NCBI GenBank assembly: GCA_013368495.1
Contig: LUCH01000556.1
Span: forward strand, 94,578-158,577
Reading direction: 5' to 3'
Length of the DNA: 64,000 nucleotides
DNA from: Paragonimus heterotremus
Lineage: Eukaryota; Platyhelminthes; Trematoda; Plagiorchiida; Troglotrematidae
Positions 35,281 to 49,503 of this stretch are shown here, in pieces. The notes under the pieces were generated by a model. The model saw nothing but the letters and a program-made list of their open reading frames with translations, made no database searches and was not told where the DNA came from. Each line of letters opens with the position of its first letter. Position 1 is the first letter of the stretch. The position numbers were made by a program, and so were the translations under genes.

Positions 35281-38089
35281 AAAATAACAACCGTCAGACT
35301 GTTTGTTAACCTTCTGGACTACCGGTGGGAACGCTGAGTTCGTTAGTGTCTGTTTCTACCACAGTTGAATTACCCTTCCTGTTTGTTGCCTTCTGGGATG
35401 TTGTTTACAGTGCGGGTGCGTGTACTTCTAGATTGCCAAACACCTGCATCTCCTGTAGTTTCCCTTTTCAAATTTCAATTGGCATCTACCGGATCCACGG
35501 ATCCTGCTTCCAACACTTGAGTCGGGTGACGTAGAAAACACGGACTTTGTCGTGAATGACCTTCGCCAAACACTTATCGAGCAGCTGCCACCTGCATTCT
35601 TAATCCATTTCAAGTGGTGCCATTTCCACAAATTTCAGTAGATTGGGCACAGTTATAAAGGGATTCATTCATTACACACGCCAGACTGCTTTGAATCACC
35701 ACTTGTTTCCTGTTGACCTGGAAGGTCTTCGAATGTGACTACCATCATTTACACTGCAGCGGCCCTCCCTAGCTTTGCAGGAAATCTTTGCATTGCATTC
35801 AGCACTGCTGTTGATCTGTCCTCGTCAATATCCGGACCGCAGCCAGACATCTACGGACCATCTTTATACCAGACACACTACAACCATGTACACTATTTTG
35901 CAGGGTTAATCTATTCTCATATCCTTTGCCGGAAAAGCGGCAGTAAATTTGTTCTACGCAAAACTTGTACGTTTCCAACTATAGCTTCCAGTTCCCGGTA
36001 TTCTTTACCTTAAATGTCGGTACAAATCTGAACGAATGAGTCGTACTTTTCGATTTGTAGCACACAATACTTTAGCGCTAATGAATAATATATAACACTG
36101 TAGCAACGTCTCCCTCATTCACAACTTCATCAAAACCGTTAACTACTGCATATTAAAGAAAAACGGTTATAGAATTCCACCAAACTAATTGGTTCAGGGA
36201 GGTAGCAAAGCACGCATTGGTTTGTTATTTGAATGATAGGGCAATACATCTACCATATTTTGTGCGGTTTGTAAGAGTTATCTTTCGGAGTTGCAAAATG
36301 GTAGCGTTTCACTACTGTGTTATAGAGACAAACCTACCTCAAACACTTCACCCTGATCTGCATCCAGTTCTGATTCTTTGGAACTCACGTGATGAACAGT
36401 AGCAAAACATAAACTGCGTAGAAATGGAGAAGATGAAGTTAGGCTTCAGGCAGGTAAATTTTGTATTCATTTTACACACTACATTGCAAAATGGTGATAA
36501 AAACTAAAGAAGATAATTGCTGACAATTTCCTGAATAAGATATCATAAAATTATCGTTAAAGCCAAACAGGCATCCTTGATAATGTACCGCTTGACTTCA
36601 AAACTGAAAAATCACGCGAAGTTCTTCAGTAGTTGTCCCCATTGTAATCAGAACAAACGTGATTGAAAGACGTGACGTACATATACAAAACTGAATGCCA
36701 GGTAGAAACATTTATTGAGTCTGTTGGATAAGTGTAACAATCTTGATCAATCTACGTGAGGTTCTTAACGGTTTGATGAGCGTTATTTTAACAGAGCTCC
36801 TAGGGATCACCAAGCCTTAGTATCAAACATTTAATCCAGTCAACGTAGGAAAATTCTGTCGACTTGAATTCCTGAGAGTTCGATAAAATCGGACATAGCT
36901 AAATTTCGTTTTTGTATGAAAACCTTGAATTCAGACGTATATAACTTGATATTGTACTAATCACGAAAAAATGTTCACCGCGTAAATCACCGGACTTGAC
37001 CATGTAAGCATGTTGGATGATTCTTTCAAAGATGATGCGAACAGATCTTAAGTCGTAACAAATTTTGCTGTTAGACAGCCCCTGGATTAGGTTTCGATCG
37101 AGGTTCAAAAGCTGTCAGATTTCTCAACTTGGCCTGCATGAATTGTCTCTAGAAGGGATTCAAAGTCAGCATCACCTCTACGAAGTCAAAAGTGTGATCC
37201 GAAAAGAAATCCTGCGAATTCTTAATCAAGTTTAGAAGCTAGCTTGACAAATAATATCAAGGAATGGAGTTGGTAAATGACTGGAATGTTAGAAGCAGGA
37301 ATGTGACGGATAATTATTGGAACTGATCAGTCACCAGCAATTCACGTGATCAACTTCGTTAGACATGATTCATAAATATGCGAGTTCTATTTGTAGATTC
37401 TCCCTTGGAATCAATGTAAGCGGTTTTCGTGTTGACTGCTCGTTTGTTTGGTGGTACGGACACAACATCACGAAAATCTCTTGCAGAAATGACTAGTGTT
37501 TAGGAGGTAATCGACGGGGTGATCAGCGGAACAAAGTAGGATGAAACCGAGGTTCCCAGTAGAAAGGCCAAACCAAAGAACTAGTGTTTGAAAATTTAAA
37601 CATGAACCACTAGGAGAACGATAAAAACTAGTCAGTTATTCTGAATCAGTGCACTGGCGGTCAATAATTTTATAAAACACGGTCTACCAGTTGTGTGTCA
37701 ACTGAATTACCCCTAGAAGCTAAGGTAACCGCGCATCGAACTCAAGTGGTCTCAGAATTTTATGCACACACCTGATTGACCATGATTAACAACTATCGTC
37801 CTAAGAAACATTTATGGGGAAACTTAGTTCGGAAGGTGTAGGGGAATCGGGAATTTGGTGAGTTGTCAAAAAAGACGGTAGGTATAAATGAAGAGTGGAA
37901 CAGTCTTTCTCAACACTTGATCAGAAGACTGACAGCAAACGTGCCACGAAGGGTGAGTCCAGCGATATTATCAGAAGATGGACCAACGATGAACTGAGTA
38001 AGGGCCTAACGAGAGCTTATCAATCACTCCATTCTGGAAACATGTTGATTCGCCACGCGTATGATGTTGACGAATGTTGATCGAAGATT
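35281..38089. other. No recognised gene
   Basis: Short frames only. The overlapping pair at 35,325-35,631 contains no diagnostic motif. No repeats were recognised. Confidence 0.3.
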
Positions 38090-38179
38090 TTGGCCGAGTG
38101 GTCAGATGCGATCGCAAATACCTTCACGTCATGGGAGACTGCCGTGATGATTTCACAGTCCACATTCAATTCGATGACC
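38090..38179 (+). other. Possible tRNA-like (pol III) head
   Basis: TTGGCCGAGTGGTCAGATGC at 38,090-38,109 is a good A-box of the Ser/Leu tRNA type. A poor B-box candidate (CAATTCGATGACC) ends near 38,179. The spacing is long and no acceptor stem can be paired, so a working tRNA gene is unlikely. It may be a SINE head or chance. Confidence 0.2.
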
Positions 38180-40856
38180 ATTACTTAAGCAGTCAGTCAG
38201 TGACTCGACTTCCGTAGATTCTAACCATGAACTCAGAATTAGATGTTGGAGACTGGCGCTATGATCAGCTTGGTAAAACACCTTTTACTTAATAACTGCT
38301 AGCAACAGTTACGAGGTTACCATGTAAGCGCATGGTGTGCCTTGAAAGCAGGTGTACTTCAGAGCATGACAAAACAGTCTTGGTTCCATGAAGCAAAAAA
38401 TGTGCTGTTATCACCGTAGCTGCACTGGAAACCTTGGATGTACCCAGGATTGTTCCTGTTCCTGAAAGGCAAATCTAACTGTCTAAACATCCTGCATGAT
38501 AAACCTCAAAAAAAGTGTCAACAGGCGAGATTATTTGGGTTTATATTTGTGATATTTTTTGTTTGTTTTACATACCTTGACTATTCAGTATTTTTGAAGG
38601 GTATCCACCAATTGGATAACAGATGGACTGAGTACATTAATACTGATAAACATTATGGTTAATCGGTTAGTATATCGGTTCCAGAGGTATCAAGATATTA
38701 ACAGAACGCTCTTTCACCACCTTCGTGTATTATTTTATATACATTTAACTCACATGTGACGATAAAATTGGTTCAGAAATATCAGCCCGCAAGTGCTACA
38801 CGCTATCCACAGAACTATATAGGATTCTCTGTTACAGTAAGTGTGAATGAATGATGATAATCTTTCACTAACTTCACCGTTTGATACGACGAGGACACAC
38901 ATGTCAAGAGAGCTTTAGAATACACTCTCAGCTAAGCTAAGCACTAGTCGCTTCGTTTTAGTTGATCTAATTGTTAACGGAAGTTGTGTTCAAGGCCAAG
39001 TTACACACTGGCAAGAAGGCCGTATCACTAAAGACTACTACAGTTTATGATTGAAAGGTGATTTTACATGCACTAAGTGTTTTGAAGCTGTCGTAATGAG
39101 TTAACCTGCATATGGATCGGGTTGTTCTGTACATAAACTGTCTTTCCAATATACGACTACCTCTTTGGGCATGCAGATAACGCATTGCCATTTGATGATG
39201 GCAATGATCTCTGGTTATACTACTTACCATAGGATACACCCTAATAGATAGTAACATTTCGATCGTCATTATTCAGAGTGGTGTTCAACGCATTCAACGC
39301 TTGTCTGAATCTCATGGTACGGACAAATTTCCGTACTTATTAGGATTCTTGTTTATGTAGTTTGTCCTCTTCCACCCCCTCTGAGGCCGCAGTCGGCTTT
39401 GTCGGTCAGGTATTTTGAGTGGTGTGGAAATCACAAAACTTCTTTTATAAAGAGGACGCCAACATTTAGTCTTCTTCTTGTGAACCGTGATATCGTCAAG
39501 CTGACAACTTTAAGCTTGAGAGTCACAAACCGGTTAAACTAGGATCCTGACGCTAGTATTGAATATTTATGCCTGATTACACCAATTATTGTTCCAGTAC
39601 CACACCTAGTCTTTACAGGAAGCTTATGACTGCACTGCCTCAACGCGATAGCCATATCTTAGAAGTGTTTGGCAAGTGGTCACATGCAAGAACTGTTAAC
39701 TACCAAAAATTTAAGTGATTTGGCGACCTGTTTATGTCCATAGTATGTCTTTAAGGAATGCATTCCGTTACTGGATCAAGTCACCTCACAAGTTCATCCG
39801 GTCGATAAGACTTTTGCCTTGTCTACTCATTGCAGTGTGTTGAAATTGCTGCACTAGCTATTCACGTGTTGTGTGTGACCTTCACTTTGACGTGCAGAAT
39901 AGTGAATGCTGACGTATGCAAGGCTCAATCAATTAGTCTTTGTGTACACACTCAACATGTTAAGTAACTTTTTAAGTAAATAATTGAGTGGCTAAATAAA
40001 AATTGATTAGCGGTTGTTTCAAAAGCTTACTCCAGCCTTAGGCTGAATTTAAAATACTAAGATTTGTTGTTCAACCAAACGGTGAGAGAAATGTTGCGCA
40101 TGCCTGTTATGTTCACACTGCTTTGGTGTTATGCTACTCACACTATGCCGATCAGAGTTGCATAGAAATGATTATTCCGTTTTATCAGAGGATAGACTAT
40201 CAGCTTTATGTCTGATTGTACACGTGATAATCTATCGAATTCAAACGAAGTCATCCAAACAAAGTTTACTTGAAACCGAGTGTACCTCAGCGATGTTGTG
40301 CAGACAAGCGTAGTTCGCCGAATTCTAAAATATGACTGTCTGGTTAAGAAATGGAGAAGTTTTGTAGCCTGTTACAACAGTTACCCAATAGGTGGAGGAA
40401 ATACATTTCATATTTGTTCAATGTTCAGCTGAGGTTGGCAAGGTAAGTCGGAGTGAGAAGCTCTCATTAATCCCCGATCTCCGGCGTGCCCATAAAGTAA
40501 TTCATCTAACGTCGATAGACACATCTGATCTTCCATTTTAGCAGACGAGTTCTATGCCTCATTATGGTAGGTACACGCGGAAACACCATACATGTCATTT
40601 TGACCTCACACATATCTGACACATGTTTCTGAGTCGACCTGCTGATACGGTCATGTACACGCCCAAATCAATTGCCGAGTTTACACGTCATATCTGATAC
40701 TTCAACGCGGTTCGACGATTGTAACCTTTTTTTTCGCATTTCAAACGATAACGTGAAGTAGGTAACCAATTGCGTTTATTCGTTATACACCCGACGCGGT
40801 GGTGGGTCGAGTTGTGTCAACACCGTTTGTGTCGATGTCCCTCTGTCTTCACACGG
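38180..40856. other. No recognised gene
   Basis: Short frames only, no repeats recognised. Confidence 0.3.
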
Positions 40857-41000
40857 TTGGCGGCATCCGAAACGGATTAACCTGCCATAGTGACCAAAGC
40901 CAAAGAACATCTACGCGTCAAACAATCACCCAAGTGGCTTGCACTGCACCACTTGCAGTTCCACCCACACACCACGTATCCGATGTAAACCCAAAAGAAT
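40857..41000 (+). repeat. Dispersed copy of the element at 1-140
   Basis: Matches the reverse complement of 1-140: GGCGGCATCCGAAACGGATT, then TAGTGACCAAAGCCAAAG, then GGCTTGCACTGCACCACTTG and CACACACCACGTATCCG. The translation of the last part is also conserved (A-C-T-A-P-L-A-V-P), which suggests it comes from a coding part of the same retroelement. Confidence 0.75.
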
Positions 41001-41989
41001 AAGACCAGTAAGTGTGTGAGTAAGAATTTTGTGTCCAGCCGGCCAGTGTTGATTAATCAATAAATTGGCTAGCATGAAAAGGAAACCCTTATCTCTCGGA
41101 AAGCAAACAGAAAGAGACTGCAATGACAAGATATAAACTAAGAAGAAAGACATGTAAAATGTAATACAAGGAGCATTTCAATATACGAGTCTGTGTTACT
41201 TCATTCCGGACACAAACATACACACGTCATCTTTCTCATGGTTAATCCTGGTTACTGGTCACAAACGCTGTCAGATTGAAAGTTACCAGGTTGCGTTATG
41301 CATGCCCATTCTATGATACTCATCAAGAAAACGAGAAGGACAGTTTTTCGAGCCTTGACTCCGTTACATGAGCTAAAAGGCACACGGTTAAACCAAGAAA
41401 ATCTTCAAATGCAAGACTTGCACAGTTTCATCCAGCAAACGAATAATAAATTAAGGATCATTCTCACTTCACTCCATCCTCCCGCCGTATCACACTAGAT
41501 TCCACTGATTCAGTTGGTGACTTGCAACAGTCCAAATCATTTTTATTGTACTCCCAAAATTTTGATAAGCACAAACAATTTGCTATCCAGTGTGTATTTC
41601 ACGTGTATCCGGTACATTAATTCTTCTGCATCACATGTTTTATGATTGGAATTTTTCACCTTCTCATTATACGTAACTTTTGCTCTGATAACGTGTCTAC
41701 ACTAATTCACGTTTTTGTCTACTGATCGTATCCCAACCTAAGGACAAAACAGATCCCATCAGAATTTTCAACATCAAATTGCAAAAAATAGAGGTACGAT
41801 CGTGGATGGAAAGCCTGACCTGCGCATACACTTTTGGCAGGTCTATCTTGCAGTCATCCATCGTCCACATACCTCCACAATCGCGCATACGGGTATAGAT
41901 CTTTACAGTGTCAATGGAATAGTAACCATTTCGTGTACCACTACCATTATCCGAACTCAAACAAATATCTGCGCAACCATTGTCTCTGC
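41001..41989. other. No recognised gene; possible 5' remnant of Penelope-like element
   Basis: The segment immediately before 41,990 may be the eroded region upstream of the GIY-YIG domain. The earlier part shows nothing. Confidence 0.3.
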
Positions 41990-42315
41990 GCATTCAGCCC
42001 GATCAGCAGTCGATCGTCAATAACAGTTCATCTGCAGTTGTAGTGCCACGTATATCGGACATACAGAGAGATTATCCAAGTTCATCGCATTACCTAAAAG
42101 CCCTCAGTAAACGTGTTGTCGAATCTCTCAACAATGCGATTTCGGAGCACTTAAAAGACAGTGGACAAAAACCGACGATGGACAAGCGTTTGCGATTATT
42201 TTCAAAATAAAGCTAACGCTTAACAAGAGCCTCAGAAGAACACCCTTATCCACGGCAGAAACGATCAGCATTCATCGTCTAAGACCAGAATTGTGTAACC
42301 AAAGGAAACTCATGA
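41990..42315 (+). pseudogene. Penelope-like element GIY-YIG endonuclease relic
   Basis: Frame from 42,027 reads F-I-C-S-C-S-A-T-Y-I-G-H-T-E-R-L-S-K, with T-Y-I-G at 42,048-42,059. This is the C-x-C-x-x-x-Y-I-G-x-T start of the GIY-YIG domain of Penelope-like retroelements, which nicks the target DNA. A second frame gives A-I-S-E-H-L-K-D-S-G (the A-I-A-E-H-L-x-x-T-G-H block), and a third gives L-R-R-T-L-I then a degraded end. Two frameshifts and a stop make it inactive. No reverse transcriptase part was found upstream. Confidence 0.75.
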
Positions 42316-45300
42316 AAATCCTCATCGTCACCATAATCATAGACAGCAATACATCAGTGGTTCTCACTGATGCCTAACTGCCATACTGCCATGAAAAAAG
42401 ACGCAATCCCTGGCCAAGGAGGAAAACGGAATGGCAGGGGAAGAAACCAAACTAGTAAAATTAGTTTTGTCAATATTCAAACAAATGACCGAGCTATAAG
42501 TGAAAGTAAGGCGTCATTAGCAGGATAGTCACCATGGCCATAGCTACAACATTGTACCGGCTCTCAATACAATCCCTATTCTTTATTTTAAAAATATTTT
42601 ATTTCTCTAATTTTTACTCTTGTTATGCAACTGCTAGTTAGTTTTCTGACTAAGTAAACTACATACTATATTGTGGGTGTTTTACAGTTTATTGATCACC
42701 ATTCCTCCTACGTTCACTGACACTAGGCCCCGGTCGGCCAACTGAACGTTTATACATCTCTTCATACATGTAAACGCCAGAAGTGAATTGCAGAAAATAG
42801 ATTTCATCGCAGCTTGTGTGTCGTTAAGTCACAAAAAAGTTGAATCAGTTATGGAACGCTGTCGGAATGCAAAGGACAGAATGGTCTGAGCTGCAGTTCA
42901 TGTGAGTTTGAGGCACTGGAGGCAATCCACTGTACGAACGTGAATCATAGAGTTTGAAAGCTTGATAAGTATTTATAATCAGTTTAGAATGAAATGTAAA
43001 GTTTGTCCCCTTCTCATTCTAGTGTTCGCCAAATTTAAACATGCCTGATTGCATAGGTCACAAAGTACTTCAGCAACCTCCACGAAGTTATGGAATTGTG
43101 TATGACAATATCGCTTTCACTTGTATCAACAGAGAATCGAAAAGCACAACGGAATGAATCTGCGTGATAACCGAGATATGAGGTGACAACGCATGTCGAT
43201 GACACCAACGTCTAATTTTCCAAATAGTGTATCTTACAGATACTCTTATCTTTAACCTCGTGTACAGACAACGTTTAAACCCTGAGGCGTTTTTTGTTAC
43301 ACTAATTTTCGTGTATACTTAAGGCTTTTATTCGCTGAGCTTTACTAGTCCGATTGAAGATAAGTACGTCAGACTTTTATCATACATTGTTGTCCATGAG
43401 CATGGCAGGAATGGGTGTTTGGCACTCGTCTATCAATCTTAATGTGCTTTCATTATATCATGAAACTCACAATAGAGCAATTTTGATCGGCAGGTATACT
43501 TATCCACACACTTCATTTCACGAGTGGTTTCTAATCGAAAGTGGAAGTTGAAACTCCCTATAATGCAAACTTAAGAACTGCAATAAATCTGCATATCTCA
43601 TTACATGTTTTATGACTCAGAAATGTTTCTCATCGGATTACGAGAAGTAGGAGAGATCTTGTGAAAACCGGCATATCTGACACCTATCCATGAGTAAACA
43701 ACTTCACTGTGTCTGTTCGGGTGCAATATTCCCGCTATTTGGCATTGACAATAGTGGGCAGTTAAAAAAAACTGTAACCGTCTAACGTATAAGAACTTCC
43801 AAAAACATTTTTATGTTGGAAAGAGGATGTAATTGAAATGTTGCACTAGATTAATTTGAACTATTTCACATCCGTTACACGTAACTAAACATATTCATAG
43901 TTAGATAACCGAGGACTATTTGTATTCCGTAATTCATGCGGATATATATATACATATATATTGGCAAATATAAAAAGACTTACCGCCCCCCTCGTTCCTG
44001 AATCTTCATAAAAAAGTGTTCGTGTTCCTTGTTTCTGATTCGTGGGCGCGAATATTTAACCATGACTGAAACGGAAATTTTTTATCACTGTTAACCTATT
44101 AATAACTGGCAAACAAATGAGAACAATATTTTTTGTGACTTGGTAACAGGTATTACACTTAGAATGTGTGTATTTTGGGAAGATGATCCCCACTGCATCT
44201 CGCCTATTGATGAACGAGATTAGAAGAACTATGGAAGGCCCTAGCTTGTACTCAAACCGAACCATCAACCCACCACGGCACTACTAGACAGAACAGGTAG
44301 AAGTGTGAGAGGGACTGCAAATTTCACTCAACCTTTCATTCGTTATGTAATGACAATTTCTGACCGATCACTTACTGGGTGCGTAGTAGGGTCACTTGTT
44401 AGATTGTTACCCAATACATACAAATGTATAGTAATGGATTATGGGTTTTGCGACCATGAGTTTGAAAGCGATCAACTTTTGGATGACACGTAAAAAATAA
44501 GTTGGAATGCAGTAAATTTTTGGCCTGTCCATATCCTTATCAATGCAATGTTGATACGTTCCTCATTTCTGTTCATGTATTTTCCTAAAAGTTTAATCTA
44601 TGTGAAAATCTATCGACTTAAAAATCGATCGCTATCCAATAATCAAGACATTATGGTGATGTGCAGAAGAAATGAGTAGCGTTCCAAAAAGTATAACCAT
44701 ATCAACAGGTACTCTCAAGGAATAAAAACGACTGAGACCATTCATATTTAAATCCTTCGTGGTTTGGGTGTCTACTGGTTTAGGCACACACTGTAAGTAG
44801 TGCATGTATTGTTAAGTATAGTCAAATAATCTCAGGTTTCGTGCGTTCGAGTGTGTCCAACATATGTGCTAAATCCGTATGTGATGAAGCCCATTTAGGA
44901 GTAGACGCAAACATTAAAAATGACACAACCAGTAACACTATGACGGTTGCGAGAATTTCAGAAGCATTCAGATCTTGCCGAAAATGCCTAGCGTATACAC
45001 ACTTCACATTTTCTGACTTAATTAAAGGTAGCAAGAGAATAATAGGAATGGTCAAGTAACAACAGGGAGTTCCGCGTCAACCCTAATTCAGAAAAGTAGA
45101 AACAAATGATAACATGAGAAGATGCGTTGAATACACTCATAAGAAATTAGTTTACCCTCTGATTAAGATGTAGGAATATAACCTTTTGAGAAGGGAACAG
45201 TGCAGATGTTGTCAAAGGAAGTGAAAAATGTTGATCCACAATAGTGTTTGTACGAACTCTTATTTGTGTTTATAACTGAATCGGTGTTGGTAACTAAGTG

Positions 45301-48300
45301 CAATAGATTACAAAAAATTAATAGAGAACTGAAAGTGATGATTCTGGACAGAATCATTACAAATCTACCAAAAATGTTACGATCATTGTGGTGATAAACG
45401 GTGTCTCAAGAATGGCAGCACACTCACAGAGATTACAAGAGAGTATTTTTGTCACTCGCACTTCACTGTACATCTCAATGATCTTACTGTTCTGTCTGCC
45501 TTTGCTTAAGTAAAGCCGTTAATTTGTAATCTTTGCCTCGGAGCTTGACATGTTTTCGCTAAACACCTATTTTCCCGGGTCGATAATAATACACGGAGCC
45601 ACCGCATTCTACTTGTTTCGATAATGAGAATCAGACCGGATATTACTCTGTTGAACTGTTCCAACACAGTTTTTATCATACCAGCCCCGCAGCTCTAGAA
45701 ATGTGAACCTATTTAGCGTTAAGTTTGTCCTTCCACAACATCGTCCATGTTGATGTGATGAACTCAGATTTGCTTGCTTTTCACCGCTCAGTGTAAATGT
45801 TTGCGCCACCGCTATGTGAGGTAATAGTTGTTAACCGTTGAGTTGCTTGCACATACTTTACTTATGTGAAAGTTGTATATGTTTGCTAAATATTAATTTG
45901 CTATGTACAGAACCCGTTTTGTCTGAATGGACCATAAGTATTCCACCCTGTTCTGTCCTAATCAACTGGTCTTTAACCGCTCTGATAAGCCGCAAGTAAC
46001 CGTGAAGCGTAACAGATTCTATAGAAACGCCGTAGAAAGGGCAGAAAGTGTGTTGATATCGTACATAAAGCCGTTGAGTAGTCAACCACTTTGTCGAGCT
46101 TTTGGTTGTTCAAAGTTCCTAATGTCATAGAACAAAATGACTGATAGTTCTTTGATATTTTTGAATAGCCCACGTGTCCAGTAAACGTAAGTGATACCAG
46201 ATTTGTGTAAACTTGACAGTCGGCCTTAGATAATTATCTGGTCTCAGTTTTCGAACCGATAGTTATTTCACACTAGAACCACATGGTCCATATGGTCTGG
46301 AATAATGACACATAGACATAATGAACCAACATTCCTCAAGGATTAATACAGGGCGGTCCTTGTATATACATTTAGTAGAAAAACATTTCGATTGAAGTTC
46401 TGTTTTCAGAGTTTCTTGATTTTTGCTGATGTACTGAACAAATAAGTAGACTGAATGCTGTAAAACGAGAAACGTGGACGTAATTTTGAAAAGGGAACGA
46501 AATCAGCACATGTTATGTTAACGAACGTCAGGCCATCAAACAGGGGGATCGCGTAAGTGTAGCGTGAAAACCATGCGTGTGAACAGTGACCTTCCTCAAT
46601 GAGTCTCTTTACTGGGCAGTACGAAGTACGGCAAGTGAAACATCATTCGTTAACTTCACAAACGGTGGTTGAAAAAGGTACTTAGACAAGAAAAAGAGGT
46701 GTGACAACCACACTGAGGTAACGTTCTACATCTTGTACTGGGCAGACACTACAGAACTGACAGCGAGGGAAGTACATTCATCAGTGATGAATGGAAGCAA
46801 AAAAGTAGTGTCATCTACGTTAAATGTTTACAATAACTCGTCTAACATGACCAAGAAGACCTATCTACCATTGAGTCCACAGATCAAATAGAGAACACAT
46901 TTCCTGTTCTTATTCACGTTTCTTGCTTACGGCCTATATTTGGGATATGGTATGTGGTAGCGTGTCCCTGTGTACATGATGTGGCTGGATAAGGTAGATG
47001 GTGAAACCTTATAGCCCATGAGTCATAAAGTTGCATTTATGATTCGACCATGATTAAGACCAAATCCTATTGATGAGCGCACATCCATTAAAACAGATCA
47101 GGGATAGGTGTGAAACATTCGTGGCATATTTTGGAAATGTATACAAACTGCATGTCTAACATGAACATTCACTTTTTGTCGTGATCAGTAGGTTGACAGT
47201 ATTATCATTCGACAAATGTACAACTACTCTGAAATGTATTTATTCTGACACTTGGTTGGTTGGTGTAGAAAAGGGCCAAGGAAATGAAAACCTAACCACT
47301 CTGTTCTATCCTCACTGGTTAATTGGCAGTGTGCGATGTGATAAAATTATTTCTAACTTGCGGCGTAGACGAATGCCATCTTACTTATAACGCAGTCTTG
47401 GACCACAGATAACATAGACAGTGATGTTTGAAATACCGTCCGACGGAAAACAGTGCAAGCGTTCTGTTGGTAGCTGAGTGAACTTTGCAGGAGGTAGTTT
47501 TACGGCGGATTGGTATAGTGAACAGAGTTGCCATTTTTTTCCTTCTGAGAGCTTAACTGTTCCCAGTTTACATATGTGTCTCCTTTCAAAGCATAAGCTT
47601 TTCCATGGTACATTAAGGTCCTGTACTTTAGTGTATATTTAAACTTTCATGTGATACTCTTGGACATAGCGTTAAAGATGCCAACGGCCCTAACAACGTA
47701 AAGGCAAAGCCAACCATAAATAGCACCGTTCGTATTGGACAATCTAGCTGAATGGACGGTGACGTCATTTAAAGGTGACGCTGATTTTGAGCAATTAGTG
47801 TCGATGAGAAAAAGTTCAGTTTGTTCTCTAAGAGTTTGGTGAAATGCTCATTCAGAAAAGAGAAAGGAAGCGTTTTGTAACAAATTGCTGAAGCTGTATT
47901 CTTCAACCTATAAGACCTATGATGGTAAACTATACAGCTATAAAGCGAGCTACATGTCTAGCACAGTAGCTTACAATAACAACGACTGCAAGTGGTGGCT
48001 GCAAAATCTGTTAGATCGACTGAAGCTCAGTACGCCTGTGCCTGCAGCTGTCCTGGTATATGACAAGACACTGTGTCACACTAACTTGTAAAGTATAGTG
48101 GAGTCAACTGTTGCGACTAGCTTCCTATTCACCATTGTTACCTCTGACTAAAAATATCTGGAGCATGATGAAGGCAACAGGTAAATAGCAGATAAGTAGA
48201 GTAGTAGGTGAGTAGACGGAGATTGACAACATGTGATATATCAATGGTATTGGAGAAATCAGTCCGTGAGGCGGATTGTCACTTCTGTCATACGCGACCT

Positions 48301-48793
48301 CATTGAACGATAATATACTGGCTTCGCTGGTCGTGTCCGAAGTTGTATCATGAAGGCGAGGGGAAATAAACTTGTTAGGTTACGACCTCGAGCCTTCGAT
48401 TTTTCACTGAATAGACAGTATCTCATTTAGGGCGATCACAACTTAGTGGAGACTTCCCAGCTGATGGAATCTGTAGCCATTGGTGATAACCACTAAGCAC
48501 TAAGTTCACCATAATTTCCTGTGAGCTTCAATCGTTATTCGAACACTTAGTAGTAAACTGGCAGAAGAATAAGCGCTAATAATAGGTCAAACCAAACCCA
48601 AAGACCAACTATCTTCATCTGCTTAAGCAACTGAAAAGAAACGTATATAGCATTGACCAGTGAGGTCGATAATTTCTTCAAACAGCGCACGCCTTTGAAT
48701 TTAATATGAGGGTACCCCCAGCACTTTGTGACACGCGTTTAATGTAGTACCAACTATCCTGAATACGCGGCTTGTCATGTAATTACATTCTGT
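42316..48793. other. No recognised gene or repeat family
   Basis: About 6.5 kb of AT-rich DNA with only short frames. Small AT microsatellite-like run at 43,942-43,961. Possible large intron or intergenic space. No splice-flanked exon could be supported. Confidence 0.35.
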
Positions 48794-49189
48794 TAGTGAA
48801 ATCAGAAGACCGGTTTTGCAAGATGGTAGTACCATTTCGTATGTTCTCGTCAGTTGCTACACATAACAGCGGTGAACATCAAAAAACAATAAAGCGAATT
48901 AAGTTCATATATCTAGTCAGTGTATACACTCATCTGTCATTGGTCAAAACCATGGCTTGTCATGCTTGTCATGCGTAGCAAGCCAGCCCTCTGTGTGCAA
49001 AAGCTGTTAACCTTGAACCTCCGTCTGCCATGGTTTTGACCAATGACAGATGAGTGTATACACTGACTAAATATATGAACTTAATTCGCTTTATTGTTTT
49101 TTGATGTTCACCGCTGTTATGTGTAGCAACTGACGAGAACATACGAAATGGTACTACCATCTTGCAAAACCGGTCTTCTGATTTCACTA
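48794..49189. repeat. Long near-perfect inverted repeat (163-bp arms, 70-bp spacer)
   Basis: Arms are 48,794-48,956 and 49,027-49,189. Read base by base they are reverse complements with one mismatch (48,913 against 49,070). The spacer, 48,957-49,026, begins with two overlapping copies of GCTTGTCATG, which also occurs at 48,770-48,779 just before the left arm. A transcript would form a ~160-bp hairpin. Both arms encode the same short peptide frame on opposite strands, simply because the DNA is the same. Confidence 0.97.
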
Positions 49190-49503
49190 TTCAAATTCGT
49201 AACTGGGGAAGGATGCTTTATACATTCTGTTAGTTTGGATCCCAGAATACATGTGAACCTGCTGTTCGATTGACCGCATACAGCTTAATGCAGGTACAAC
49301 TTTTTGTGCTTTTAGTGTTTCACACTATCAGTCTTAAAATAGCGTGGTAGCTGTCATATAGTGTAGGGCATAGAAGCATTGGCGCTCTAGCAGCAAAGCA
49401 TTTTAGTTTAATCGATCATCCCATATTAACAGCTTGCTCAGAGAAACATTGTATGATGTGAATAGTTCAGCAATCTAAATGAGAGTCAATTATGTTAAAT
49501 CTG

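Noticed and set aside
38090..38179. tRNA-Ser/Leu-like gene
   Set aside because: Good A-box only; no acceptor stem and the B-box is poor and too distant.
43942..43961. TATA-type promoter
   Set aside because: Just an AT microsatellite-like run with no gene downstream.
48772..49187. Two homologous small protein genes on opposite strands
   Set aside because: The identical peptide frames are a direct consequence of the DNA inverted repeat, with no other coding evidence.
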